Counted from the stretch's first letter, positions 1 to 7,882 are shown. The stretch: 64,000 nucleotides of DNA from Methylosinus sp. Ce-a6 (GCF_009811655.1 NZ_BGJX01000008.1:62001-126000), one strand, 5' to 3'. A program made the numbers and translations. Notes: a model not told the origin generated them from the letters alone.

Positions 1-1425
1 ATCGTCGCGGACGATCTCGTGATGGAGAGCGAGGTCGATGTCGGCTATGCGCTCACACGCGCGCAGGAGACCGATCTGCCCGGCGCCTTGCATCTCTCCT
101 TCGTCGACGCCTATGCGGACTATGCGACAGGCACGGTGAGCGAGCGTAAGGACGTCGGCTCCTCGAACAATGTCGCTCAAGTCTCCACGCCCGCCGTGCT
201 CGAGCCGCCGCGCGCGCGCTCTATCGCAGGCTCGCTGCTGCAACAGGCCTGGGCGGGGCGCGAAAGCGCCACGATCAAGCTGCCGCCGTCCAAGGCCGCC
301 CTCGATCCGAGCGACTGCCTCACGATCTCGCTCGAGGGCGTCGCAATGACGATGCGAGTCGAGACGATCGATATCGGCACGTTCCGCACGCTCACGGCGC
401 AAGGCTTCGACCCGTCATTGGCGAAGGTCTTTCCGGCGGTCGGCGAAGCCGGCCGGAACAAGCCGGCACGCACCACGAGTGGGCCGCCGATCGTCGAAAT
501 CCTCGACATTCCGATGGAGAGCGGCGAAGAGCCCGCGCCTTACGCGCCGAGGGTCGCCGCCTTCGGCGAGCCTTGGACCGGCGTCTCTGTCTATCGATCA
601 TCCGGCGGCTCGAACACGCTCATTGCCAACGTGTCGGCGCCGACGCCAATCGGCGAGCTGACCGATCCGCTCTACAGCGGGCCGCGCTCCGTCTGGGACA
701 TGGGCAACGCGGTCTATGTCCAGTTCTACGGCGCGACGACGCTGCTCTCGGCGAGCGACACGGATGTTTTCGCGGGCGCCAATGCGATAGCCGTAAAGAA
801 CGCGGCGGACGGCGCGTGGGAAATCATCCAATTCGCGACGGCAACGCTCGTCGCGGCGAACAAATACAAGCTATCGAAACTGTTGCGCGCGCAGCTCGGA
901 ACGGAGTCGGGCATGGCCGATCCGATCGCGGCCGGCGCGCGCGTCGTGCTGCTTCAGAGATCCTCGCTCGTCTCTCTCGGCATGTCGGTCGACCAGATCG
1001 GGCAGGCGATGACGCTCAAGATCGGGCCGGCGCTCTATGATCCGGGAGACGCCTCCTATTACGACTACAGCATCACGCCGCGCGGTGTCGGCCTGCGGCC
1101 CTGGTCGCCGTCGCAGCTCCGCGCGACATGGCAGGCGAGCGGCGACATCTTGCTCACATGGCTGCGCCGAACGCGCTTCGGCGGCGACGCGTGGGACCCG
1201 CCCGATGTGCCGTTGAATGAGGACTCCGAGCAATATGAGGTCGAAATCCTCAACGGCGCCGGCAGCGCCGTGGTGCGCACGATCACAGGCCTCGGCGCGC
1301 CGGCCTATCTCTACCAGACAGCCGAGCAGGTCGCCGATTTCGGGGCGCTGCTGACGAGCGTCAAGTTTCGGGTCTATCAGATGAGCGGCCAGATTGGGCG
1401 CGGAACGGCGGCGACGAAGCAATGA
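1..1425 (+). CDS. GTA-type phage tail-tip (megatron) protein, C-terminal part
   Basis: The reading frame is open from base 1, so the gene starts left of the window; about 474 residues are visible. The segment resembles the C-terminal half of the large baseplate/host-specificity protein of gene transfer agents and related siphophages (Rcc01698-like, 'phage tail protein/TIM-barrel' family). Diagnostic stretches are a RAQLGTE segment, then LKIGPALYDP, RPWSPSQLRATW and a late TWLRRTRFGGD(A/S)W segment before an immunoglobulin-like end. In that family the protein closes the tail tip and contacts the host envelope. The next gene starts on an ATGA overlap with the stop codon, as expected for a polycistronic tail operon. 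Whether it belongs to a true prophage or a GTA cannot be told from this part alone; the tail-fibre and lysis genes downstream favour a prophage. Confidence 0.85.
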   Translation: MVADDLVMESEVDVGYALTRAQETDLPGALHLSFVDAYADYATGTVSERKDVGSSNNVAQVSTPAVLEPPRARSIAGSLLQQAWAGRESATIKLPPSKAALDPSDCLTISLEGVAMTMRVETIDIGTFRTLTAQGFDPSLAKVFPAVGEAGRNKPARTTSGPPIVEILDIPMESGEEPAPYAPRVAAFGEPWTGVSVYRSSGGSNTLIANVSAPTPIGELTDPLYSGPRSVWDMGNAVYVQFYGATTLLSASDTDVFAGANAIAVKNAADGAWEIIQFATATLVAANKYKLSKLLRAQLGTESGMADPIAAGARVVLLQRSSLVSLGMSVDQIGQAMTLKIGPALYDPGDASYYDYSITPRGVGLRPWSPSQLRATWQASGDILLTWLRRTRFGGDAWDPPDVPLNEDSEQYEVEILNGAGSAVVRTITGLGAPAYLYQTAEQVADFGALLTSVKFRVYQMSGQIGRGTAATKQ

Positions 1426-2603
1426 GCGTCACGCGACTGACGACGAGCTGGCTCGGATATGACCTCGGTTCCGGCGCTCTATGGTTTTGGGACGGCGCGC
1501 AGTTCCGGCCGCTGCAGGCGGCGGCCGGCTACGCGCCGGCGGCGCATTCGCACGCTATCGGAGATGTGACGGGGCTCCAGGCCGCGCTCGACGGCAAGCT
1601 CTCCGCCGCGCCGACGCTGCTCGGGGTCAACACGACCGCCGACGCCACGAACCGTCTCGCGGTGAAATCCAATGCCGCGCTGTTCTCGCACGATGATGTG
1701 ACGCCGGGAACGGGCGACATGCGGATCGCCGTCGACAAGAGCGCCGCCGCCAAGGACGCAGCTTTCGTGTTCCAGGACGCAGCGTCCACGCGCGCGCTGT
1801 TCGGCCTGCTCGGCGACGACAATTTCACGATCAAGGTCTCGCCAGACGGAGCGGCATTTCGCCAGGCGCTCTCCGTCGACAAATCGACCGGCCATGTCGG
1901 GCTCAACGGCTTCGCCGCCGACGTCAACAACGCGCTCGGGGTGAAGGGCACGGCCTTTCTTTTCGATGCCGAGACCGACCATTGCCGCTTCACGTTCAAC
2001 AAGACCGCCAGCGCCAATGATGTCGCTCTGACCTTCCAGACGGGCTATTCCGCTCGCGCGCTGGTCGGGCTCTTGGGAGACGACAATTTCACCTTCAAGG
2101 TGAGCGCCGATGGCTCGAGCTACAAAACAGGTTTCACGATCGACAAATCGACCGGCGCCGTCGATCATGCGCAAGGGGCGAAATTCTCCGCCTATCTGAA
2201 TTTCGGACAGAACTATGTCGCCGGCGCATGGCGCGACCTGCTGTTCAACAATCTGCGTCACAACGACCAAAACGCCGCGACAATCGCCGCCAATGTGCTG
2301 ACCTTCACCGCGCCGACTGCGGGCCATTATCTGTTCGGGCTCGCCGCCACATTCGAGACGACGGGCGGGGCAGCGCCGACGAAGATGCAGGTCGGACTTT
2401 CGGTCAATGGCGCAGCGCCGAATTCGGACACGATCGGGACGGCCGGAGACGCCGCGATCACCGACCAGAAGACACAAGTCGCGGCGACTGCGCTCTTGAA
2501 GCTCGCCGCGAGCGACACCGTCGCGGCGAAGATATTCTTCACGACCAACGACGGCCGCGTGCTTGCGAGTGAGAATAGTTTCTGGGGTGCGAGGATCTCA
2601 TGA
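1422..2603 (+). CDS. phage tail fibre protein with C1q-like tip
   Basis: A 393-residue tail-fibre-like protein. Near residue 40 it has the short fibre motif GDVTGLQAALDGK common at the base of phage fibres. Two imperfect repeats of about 80 residues follow (roughly 75-165 and 165-255), each containing a GLLGDDNFT(I/F)KVS core and an (S/T)(V/I)DKSTG end. The last 130 residues look like a C1q/TNF-type trimeric beta-sandwich (AGHYLFGLAATF, then a polar strand-rich end), a usual receptor-binding tip. It begins on an ATGA overlap with the megatron stop and ends on another with the next gene. The role as adhesin is inferred from family architecture and position. Confidence 0.75.
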   Translation: MSVTRLTTSWLGYDLGSGALWFWDGAQFRPLQAAAGYAPAAHSHAIGDVTGLQAALDGKLSAAPTLLGVNTTADATNRLAVKSNAALFSHDDVTPGTGDMRIAVDKSAAAKDAAFVFQDAASTRALFGLLGDDNFTIKVSPDGAAFRQALSVDKSTGHVGLNGFAADVNNALGVKGTAFLFDAETDHCRFTFNKTASANDVALTFQTGYSARALVGLLGDDNFTFKVSADGSSYKTGFTIDKSTGAVDHAQGAKFSAYLNFGQNYVAGAWRDLLFNNLRHNDQNAATIAANVLTFTAPTAGHYLFGLAATFETTGGAAPTKMQVGLSVNGAAPNSDTIGTAGDAAITDQKTQVAATALLKLAASDTVAAKIFFTTNDGRVLASENSFWGARIS

Positions 2604-2803
2604 CCATGGCCGACCTTTCCAAAATGCCGGCCGCGCTGCGCGGCTATATCGCCGAACTGGAGCTCCAGGCGCGGCTCATGTCCGAGCGCGCCGCCGTGCT
2701 GTCGTCGAAGTTCCACGAAGCACAGGAAGCTCTCGACGCTGCAACGCTCGCTCTCGCCGTCGCGCGCGACGAAATCGCCAAGCTGAAAGTTGAAAAGCAA
2801 TGA
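2600..2803 (+). CDS. small coiled-coil phage protein
   Basis: A 67-residue protein lying between two fibre genes and sharing 4-bp overlaps with both, which argues that it is translated. ATG codons at 2600 and 2606 are both possible starts. The sequence is mostly helical and charged, with heptad-like leucine/alanine spacing (AELELQARL, then ALDAATLALAVARDEIAKL), so a short coiled coil is likely. No family is recognised. An accessory or fibre-chaperone role is possible by position but unsupported. Confidence 0.6.
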   Translation: MTMADLSKMPAALRGYIAELELQARLMSERAAVLSSKFHEAQEALDAATLALAVARDEIAKLKVEKQ

Positions 2804-3891
2804 CGAGCACGCCAAACCTCGCGCTTGCCCTCATCGACGCCAACCAGTCGCAAAAGCACGTCACGCACAATGAAGCGCTGCGCGCGCTCGACGCGATCGT
2901 GCAGCTCGCCGTCATCGACGATGCGCTCGCGACGCCGCCGGGCTCGCCAGCGGACGGCGACCGCTACATCGTCGCCGCGAGCCCCTCGGGCGCATGGGCG
3001 GGACAGGCGGGCAAGATCGCGGCCTATCAGAACGGCGCCTGGGCGTTCTACACGCCGAAGAACGGATGGCGCGCGTGGGTCGCGTCGCGTTCTGTCGCGG
3101 TCGTCTATTCGGGCTCCACATGGCAGAGCGAGCCCTCGCTCGCGGGCTTCCGCAATCGCCTGCGCAATGCCTCGTTCGCGATCAACCAGCGCGCCGTTTC
3201 TGGCACGGTGACGCTCGCAGCCGGCGCCTATGGCCATGACGGCGTGAAGGCGGGCGCGGGCGGCGCGACCTACACATTCGCGGCGTCAGGCGTCGACACG
3301 ACGCTCACCATCACGGCCGGCTCGCTCGTGCTGCCCATCGAAGCATCGCTGATCGAAGGCGGCGCCTATGTGCTCTCGCACGCCGGCACGGCTCAGGCGC
3401 GCGTCTGGCAGACGACTGCCTCCGGCTCCTATGCCGTGGTTCCGGCCAATGGGCTCACGGTTACAGGGCTGGCCGCGAACACGCTCACGGCCGCGGAATT
3501 CTCGACCGGGACTGTCCTGCGCCCGCAATTCGAGGCGGGGGCGCACTCCTCCGCCTTCGAGCGCCGGCCGCCCGGAATAGAAATGATGCTGTGCGAGCGA
3601 TACTATCAACGCCTCAGCGGGTGGTCTGGCAGATGGCAAGCCAGCGTGACGGTGCTGTCCCTCGCGGGCGCTTTCCGCACGCGCCTTGCCGCCACGCCGA
3701 CTATTATCATCGTCGACGGCGCGAACGCATTCGAGGAATATGGGTATGCGCTCCGCGCCGCCATATCGGTCTCTGGCTCGAGCCTCGGTCCAGACGGCGG
3801 GACGATTGGATTCAACACGGACCCATCCGGCGCGGGGGCTAGCGGCGGCAGCACGTCAGTCGCAAAAATCTACCTATCAGCGGAGCTCTGA
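2800..3891 (+). CDS. DUF2793 phage tail fibre/receptor-binding protein
   Basis: A 363-residue protein. Residues 1-105 match the DUF2793 domain of alphaproteobacterial phage and GTA-associated proteins (ANQSQKHVTHNEALR near the start, then a PADGDRYIV strand and YTPKNGW). Residues 110-260 resemble the carbohydrate-binding part of fibres (RNRLRNASFAINQR, then QFEAGAHSSAFERRP and LCERYYQRL, a recurrent fibre signature). The C-terminus is glycine/serine rich. It overlaps the preceding stop by 4 bp, and the next gene begins one base past its stop. Probably a structural fibre that touches a surface sugar; that role is inferred. Confidence 0.8.
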   Translation: MTSTPNLALALIDANQSQKHVTHNEALRALDAIVQLAVIDDALATPPGSPADGDRYIVAASPSGAWAGQAGKIAAYQNGAWAFYTPKNGWRAWVASRSVAVVYSGSTWQSEPSLAGFRNRLRNASFAINQRAVSGTVTLAAGAYGHDGVKAGAGGATYTFAASGVDTTLTITAGSLVLPIEASLIEGGAYVLSHAGTAQARVWQTTASGSYAVVPANGLTVTGLAANTLTAAEFSTGTVLRPQFEAGAHSSAFERRPPGIEMMLCERYYQRLSGWSGRWQASVTVLSLAGAFRTRLAATPTIIIVDGANAFEEYGYALRAAISVSGSSLGPDGGTIGFNTDPSGAGASGGSTSVAKIYLSAEL

Positions 3892-3892
3892 C

Positions 3893-4399
3893 ATGTCCTA
3901 CTCGCTGCTCGCCGGCTCCGATTGCATCCGGCGCGACGCCGATGGGGCGCTCATCCCCGCCGATCCGGGCAATCGCGATTATCGGGATTATCTGGCCTGG
4001 GTCGCCGCAGGCAATGCGCCGACGCCCGTCCCGACGGCGACCCTCGCCGCGCTGAAAGCCGCCAAGCGCGCCGCCCTCGCTGAGCGCCGCTGGCGCGCCG
4101 AGACGGCGGGAACGATAGTGAACGGCATGAGCATGCCGAGCGACGAGAAGACGCAAGGCAAGCTGACGGCGGCCGTCGTCGCCAGCGTGCTCGACGACGC
4201 CTATGCGGTGAATTGGAAGCTCGCCGACGGCTCTTTCGCGCTGCTCGATCACGCCGCGCTGATCGCCGTGGCGCAGGCCGTGCGCGCGCATGTGCAGAGC
4301 TGCTTCGATCGCGAGGCGCAGCTCGCCGCCGAGATCGATGCCGCAGCCGACGCGATGGCGCTGGCGGCGATCGACATAGAAAGCGGCTGGCCCGGATAG
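3893..4399 (+). CDS. DUF4376-containing phage protein
   Basis: A 168-residue protein starting at an ATG eight bases after a GGAG ribosome-binding site that lies inside the end of the fibre gene. Residues 60-160 fit DUF4376, found at the end of phage tail operons: ALAERRWRAETAG, then MPSDEKTQGKLTAAV and a VNWKLADG strand. The N-terminal 50 residues resemble other fibre-assembly proteins (DPGNRDYRDYLAW). A fibre-assembly or chaperone role is usual for genes in this position but is not proven. It is the last gene before the terminator that separates the tail genes from the lysis genes. Confidence 0.7.
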   Translation: MSYSLLAGSDCIRRDADGALIPADPGNRDYRDYLAWVAAGNAPTPVPTATLAALKAAKRAALAERRWRAETAGTIVNGMSMPSDEKTQGKLTAAVVASVLDDAYAVNWKLADGSFALLDHAALIAVAQAVRAHVQSCFDREAQLAAEIDAAADAMALAAIDIESGWPG

Positions 4400-4441
4400 G
4401 CCGCCGCCACACCCGCGACAGCATCCGTTCCTCGATCTTTG

Positions 4442-4466
4442 GCTCGCCGTTTCGGCGGGCTTTTTT
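4442..4466 (+). terminator. Rho-independent terminator after the tail operon
   Basis: An 8-bp stem (GCTCGCCG paired with CGGCGGGC, with one G-U pair), a TTT loop and a run of six T residues. It sits 42 bp after the DUF4376 stop and 34 bp before the endolysin start, so it would end the tail transcript or attenuate read-through into the lysis genes. Confidence 0.75.
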
Positions 4467-4500
4467 GCGCGCGTGCGCGCCTCTCACGAAAAGGTGACTC

Positions 4501-5340
4501 ATGACCATGCGAATGAGCGCGGACGGCCGCGCCAAGCTCATCAAGCGCGAGGGTTTCAAGACGCGCGCCTATCGCGACAGCGTCGGCGTCTGGACGATCG
4601 GCGTCGGCCATACGTCGGCGGCCGGCGCGCCCGTCGTGACGCCCGGACTCGTCGTCTCGAAGGCCGACGTCGATGCAATCCTCTCGCGCGATCTCGGCCA
4701 ATATGAGCGCGCCGTGAATGAGGCGGTCCGCACGCCCCTCTCGCAAGGCCAGTTCGATGCGCTCACGTCGTTGTGTTTCAATATCGGCGTCGGCGCGTTC
4801 GAGAAATCGAGCGTCGTCAAGCGCCTCAACGCCTATGACTACGCGGGCGCCGCAGACGCCTTCCTGCTTTGGAACAAGCCGAAGGAAATCATCGGCCGCC
4901 GGCGCGGCGAGCGCGCGCAATTCCTCGCGGCGACGGGAGACAATCATCTCGACCGGGGGGCGCTGCGCCTCGTCGAGGCGCCGTCGCGCGTCGAGGGCGA
5001 AAATGTCTCGGCCGCCTATCTGCGCGCCGCCGGCTCACGCACGATCGCCGGCGCCGATCAGGCGCAACAGGGCGTCGCCGGATCGGTCATTTCCATCGGC
5101 GGCGCGACGATGGCGCTGTCGCAGGTCAAGGATGTCGCGGATCAGGCGCAGGAAGCTGCGACGGCAATCCAGAGCGGCGTCTCGGCGCTCGAGGCGCTGC
5201 GGACCTATTGGCCACTTCTCGCCGTCCTCGGGCTCTCCGCGGTTGCTGCCTATTTCGTCTGGCGCGCCTGGCGCGGGGCGGCCATCGTCAAGGCCGCGCG
5301 CGTCGACGACGCGGCCTGCGGCCTCAATGTGGGGAGATAA
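4501..5340 (+). CDS. phage endolysin, GH24 lysozyme with C-terminal membrane segment
   Basis: A 279-residue protein with a T4-type/GH24 lysozyme domain in residues 1-150. The catalytic pattern E-x8-D-x5-T is complete (E17, D26, T32 in KREGF, YRDSVG and VWTIGVGHT), and the later QFDALTSLCFNIG and GRRRGERAQF blocks are present. Residues 150-235 form a linker, and residues about 238-258 form a hydrophobic segment (WPLLAVLGLSAVAAYFVW). The enzyme would hydrolyse peptidoglycan during host lysis. The C-terminal membrane anchor is unusual compared with classical GH24 endolysins. Start chosen at 4501 behind AAAGGTGA; ATG codons at 4507 and 4513 are also possible. The spanin and holin-like genes follow directly. 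Confidence 0.9.
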   Translation: MTMRMSADGRAKLIKREGFKTRAYRDSVGVWTIGVGHTSAAGAPVVTPGLVVSKADVDAILSRDLGQYERAVNEAVRTPLSQGQFDALTSLCFNIGVGAFEKSSVVKRLNAYDYAGAADAFLLWNKPKEIIGRRRGERAQFLAATGDNHLDRGALRLVEAPSRVEGENVSAAYLRAAGSRTIAGADQAQQGVAGSVISIGGATMALSQVKDVADQAQEAATAIQSGVSALEALRTYWPLLAVLGLSAVAAYFVWRAWRGAAIVKAARVDDAACGLNVGR

Positions 5341-5345
5341 TCTCC

Positions 5346-5732
5346 ATGCCTTTTCTCGCCCTCATTCCCGCGCTCGTCAAAGGCGCGCTCGACGCCCTCT
5401 CCGCCGCGATCCGCACGCCGATCGGCGCGGCCGCCGTCGCCTTCGGGGTCGCATGGCTTTGGGCCGGACATCGCGAGCGCGCCGCCTGCGACGCGCGCGC
5501 CGAGGCGTTCCGCGCCGAGCTCCAGCGCGCCGCCGACGCCGAGCACATCCGCCGCGAGGCCGCCATCGCCGAGGCGCGCGCCGCCGGCGCGACGGAATCG
5601 AATGCTCTCGCCAAGAAAAACCTCGACCTCGAAATCCGCCTCAAGGAATCCGCCGATGCGTCTGCCGCCCACGATCATCGTCCTTGCCTCGCTCGCGACA
5701 GCGTCATGCGCCTCGACCGGCTCGCCCGATAG
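5346..5732 (+). CDS. Rz-like i-spanin (inner-membrane lysis protein)
   Basis: A 128-residue protein starting five bases after the endolysin stop. It has one N-terminal membrane segment (about residues 24-40, PIGAAAVAFGVAWLWAG) followed by a long charged helix predicted to be coiled coil (RERAACDARAEAFRAELQ onward). This is the architecture of Rz-type i-spanins, which bridge to an outer-membrane lipoprotein and fuse the two membranes during lysis. The last 77 bases overlap an Rz1-like gene in another frame, the arrangement typical of spanin pairs. The function is inferred from topology and position; the family is too divergent for a sequence-based call. Confidence 0.75.
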   Translation: MPFLALIPALVKGALDALSAAIRTPIGAAAVAFGVAWLWAGHRERAACDARAEAFRAELQRAADAEHIRREAAIAEARAAGATESNALAKKNLDLEIRLKESADASAAHDHRPCLARDSVMRLDRLAR

Positions 5733-5964
5733 CAGCCGGACCGAGCCCGTGCGGGAGCTGGCGCGGTTCGAGGCCCCCGGCGATCTCGACAAGCCGTGCG
5801 AGCGCCCTGTGAGGCTCCCGGCGCACGCGCTCGGCGCGGGCGAGGTCGAGCGTCTATGGGGCCACGATCGCGCGGCGCTTTCGACATGCGGGGATCGGCA
5901 TGGCGCCAATGTGAGGTGGCGACAGCGGCGGGACGCGGGGCTAGCCGGCGAAACGAAGCGATAG
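5656..5964 (+). CDS. Rz1-like o-spanin lipoprotein, starts inside the Rz gene
   Basis: A 102-residue protein whose ATG lies inside the preceding i-spanin gene in the +1 frame. The N-terminus MRLPPTIIVLASLATASC is a short lipoprotein signal with a cysteine at residue 18; the -3 position is T rather than L, so the lipobox is slightly atypical. The C-terminal LWGHDRAALSTCGDRH segment resembles the end of lysis accessory proteins in many tailed phages of Proteobacteria. As an o-spanin it would sit in the outer membrane and pair with the Rz-like protein. A larger frame starting at 5602 exists, but that start has no signal sequence and is unlikely. Confidence 0.75.
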   Translation: MRLPPTIIVLASLATASCASTGSPDSSRTEPVRELARFEAPGDLDKPCERPVRLPAHALGAGEVERLWGHDRAALSTCGDRHGANVRWRQRRDAGLAGETKR

Positions 5965-5976
5965 GAGGAGGCGCAA

Positions 5977-6342
5977 ATGTCCGATCCGATATCCAACGAC
6001 ACCTATCATGTCGCGCCGCTCGTGGGCTTGCTCGCCGGCGCCGGAGTGAGCGCGCTGCTGCTCAACGGCCCGTGGCACTTGCGCATCATAGCCGGCATTG
6101 CCGGCGGAGCGTTCAGCTTCGTCGGAACGCCGATCTTCGCGCCACTCGTCGGCGCGGGCGTGCACTGGCTTTACCGGCAGATCGGCGTCGATCCGGCTCT
6201 CGTGCCGGCCGATGCGGTGCCGGGGCTGACCGGATTCGCGCTCGGCCTAACCGGGATCGATTTCTGTCGCTGGCTGATCGAGCGAACCAAATTCGGTCTG
6301 TCGATCATGAAAATCCCACGTCGGAGACCCGACTTGCCCTGA
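5977..6342 (+). CDS. small membrane protein, LydA-like holin candidate
   Basis: A 121-residue protein with a strong ribosome-binding site (AGGAGGAG, 6 bp before the ATG). Two or three hydrophobic segments are visible: about residues 13-30 (PLVGLLAGAGVSALLL), 36-60 and 83-98, followed by a positively charged C-terminus. The pattern GVSALLLNGPW, a TP(I/V)F helix and a final GFALGLTG helix resembles LydA-type holins. It is the last gene of the lysis cassette, where a holin would be expected, since no other candidate is visible. The holin role is inferred from topology and neighbours. Confidence 0.55.
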   Translation: MSDPISNDTYHVAPLVGLLAGAGVSALLLNGPWHLRIIAGIAGGAFSFVGTPIFAPLVGAGVHWLYRQIGVDPALVPADAVPGLTGFALGLTGIDFCRWLIERTKFGLSIMKIPRRRPDLP

Positions 6343-6465
6343 AATGCGCTGATTGCCCGCGTTGCCCCACCGACTTCAACCGGTGGAGCCTTCTGTTTCG
6401 GCAGATATTTGTGGATTGCCACCGTTCTGAAATTTTTGTCGAGCCCCTTCATAGTAGTCTGCGGC

Positions 6466-6693
6466 ATGCAAACGAAAAGCCTACGTCCTGAAGACATGCT
6501 CGTGACCGCTCTAACTTATACGGTCAGATTGTTGCGGGAAGACCGGATTCCATTTCCGGTCGCACGCAGAGGACTTATCCTCATCGAACGCGATTTGATC
6601 CAACGATGGCCGGATTTCGAGGCCCGAATCCCGGAAGTCGTCAGGAATTGGCGGCTTGAGCAAGCTCCCAGGAGTTCGAATGCATTTCATTGA
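6466..6693 (+). CDS. hypothetical protein, 75 residues
   Basis: A short plus-strand frame after the lysis cassette, with base composition falling toward AT-rich. The ATG at 6466 gives a compact helical protein (EDMLVTALTYTVRLLRED, then RRGLILIERDLIQRW); a GTG at 6409 would add 19 residues. It has no clear ribosome-binding site and no recognised family. It marks the transition from prophage-like to accessory DNA. Confidence 0.4.
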   Translation: MQTKSLRPEDMLVTALTYTVRLLREDRIPFPVARRGLILIERDLIQRWPDFEARIPEVVRNWRLEQAPRSSNAFH

Positions 6694-6741
6694 TTGTATG
6701 ACACGCGTCTGACTTCTGTGCCGGCCTGTTTCTTAGTGGGG

Positions 6742-6957
6742 TCAATAAGCTCTTTTCATTATCGATCCGCAATGCACACAATGCATGTCCTCGACGAGGC
6801 GGCCATACAATCGCCCTCGCGCGGCCGTAAGAAGCTCAAGAGCATCTTGATCGATACTCTTCACTTCCGGCATAATATAGTCAAGCATTGCAAGTATTGA
6901 ATTTATGTCACGATCTTCACTCATTGCTACATTTGCTTTTGATTTTCGCACTACCAT
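6742..6957 (-). CDS. hypothetical protein, third gene of AT-rich operon
   Basis: A 71-residue protein. The start at 6957 is chosen because a strong GAGGAGGG site lies just upstream; a GTG at 7005 would add 16 residues and overlap the previous gene. The middle is helical (DINSILAMLDYIMPEVKSI), and the end has a CVHCG pair of cysteines that could bind metal. Its codon use and AT content differ from the chromosome to the right. It is the last of three closely spaced minus-strand genes headed by an acyltransferase-like protein. No family is recognised. Confidence 0.5.
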   Translation of the reverse strand: MVVRKSKANVAMSEDRDINSILAMLDYIMPEVKSIDQDALELLTAARGRLYGRLVEDMHCVHCGSIMKRAY

Positions 6958-6985
6958 TCTACCCTCCTCATCGACAACATGCGCG

Positions 6986-7174
6986 CTACGGCTTGTATTC
7001 GTCACCTTCCACTTCTAATCGCTGCAGTATCTCGGATATACGTAGATATGTTTTTCCTAAATCTAAAAACAATGCCGCGAGAACCGGTGTTGGCTCATCG
7101 AGCAACAAACGCTCGATCATCCTGGCATGAATTCCCAATAATTCTTGCAGAAAATCGCGATATATATTTTCCAT
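6986..7174 (-). CDS. hypothetical protein, second gene of AT-rich operon
   Basis: A 62-residue helical protein (MENIYRDFLQELLG, then TPVLAALFLDLGKTYLRI). ATG at 7174 follows AGAAG. A TTG at 7201 would add nine residues and overlap the upstream stop as TTGA, so coupled translation is also possible. No family is recognised. It sits 23 bp after the GNAT-like gene and 28 bp before the next small gene, so the three are probably one transcript. Confidence 0.5.
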   Translation of the reverse strand: MENIYRDFLQELLGIHARMIERLLLDEPTPVLAALFLDLGKTYLRISEILQRLEVEGDEYKP

Positions 7175-7197
7175 TTTTGCTTCTTCTGTTCTTTCGC

Positions 7198-7761
7198 TCA
7201 AACTGCGCTCTCGAATTGAGAAGGTTTATCCCACCGTCCTTCCACCCTAAAGAGAACAGCAATGCTGGCCTGTTCCGAGACGGGCCTGGGGTGGGGATCG
7301 AGGCATTTCACGAGCTCGAGATACGGCTCCTCCTCCCCTTCGAAATACATCGGCTCTTTGCCATCGACCGGGACGAAACCCAATACTCCGCGCCACATCC
7401 GCGCATACTTCGGCTTCGCGTGAGTCACTAGGCGTTCGTAGCCTTTCTGCGCCACATGATCAAAAATGAACCGAGAACAATGTTGAAGGACGCGGGGACC
7501 ACGATGCTCCTTTCGGAAGCAAGTGCGCTCCATTTTCGCGAACTCGCGAAACCATCTCAGGCGCGCGGTTCCGATCGGCTCATCATGTGCATAGGCGATC
7601 ACGTGCGTCGCCTGATAGTCGTTGCCGTCGAATGTCTGGCGCGCAGGAACGCCATGCTCTTCCATGAAGCAAATGCTGCGAACAGCGAAAGCGTGGAGGA
7701 GCTGCTCGTACTCGGTTATAATTTCGACACGAATGTGGTTATATGCGTTAGTCTCCGCCAT
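7198..7761 (-). CDS. GNAT-fold acyltransferase, autoinducer-synthase-like
   Basis: A 187-residue protein with the layout of the GNAT/N-acyl amino acid synthase/autoinducer-synthase superfamily: VRSICFMEEHG near residue 30, a D-x-ND-x-x-ATH motif (FDGNDYQATHV), GTARLRWF, then an ERTCFRKEHRG acyl-CoA-loop-like stretch and a GF(V)PV strand before the end. The family joins an acyl group from CoA or ACP to an amine; the substrate here cannot be read from sequence. Start is the ATG at 7761 (a TTG at 7767 is possible). It heads an AT-rich three-gene operon next to the prophage lysis genes, which suggests cargo. No LuxR-type regulator is adjacent, so a signalling role is only a hypothesis. Confidence 0.65.
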   Translation of the reverse strand: MAETNAYNHIRVEIITEYEQLLHAFAVRSICFMEEHGVPARQTFDGNDYQATHVIAYAHDEPIGTARLRWFREFAKMERTCFRKEHRGPRVLQHCSRFIFDHVAQKGYERLVTHAKPKYARMWRGVLGFVPVDGKEPMYFEGEEEPYLELVKCLDPHPRPVSEQASIAVLFRVEGRWDKPSQFESAV

Positions 7762-7882
7762 GTCCAAGGCCCCAGAAAGTGTGAGCTAAGTTCCGTGGCG
7801 GATAGTGGATGAAAGCTGAATATCATGGAATATTGCTTATTTTCATCGGTTGTTCAAAAACGTTCGAACAAGGCGGGAAAAA

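Noticed and set aside
6366..6387. Six-bp hairpin after the holin candidate as a terminator
   Set aside because: The stem is short and no T-run follows.
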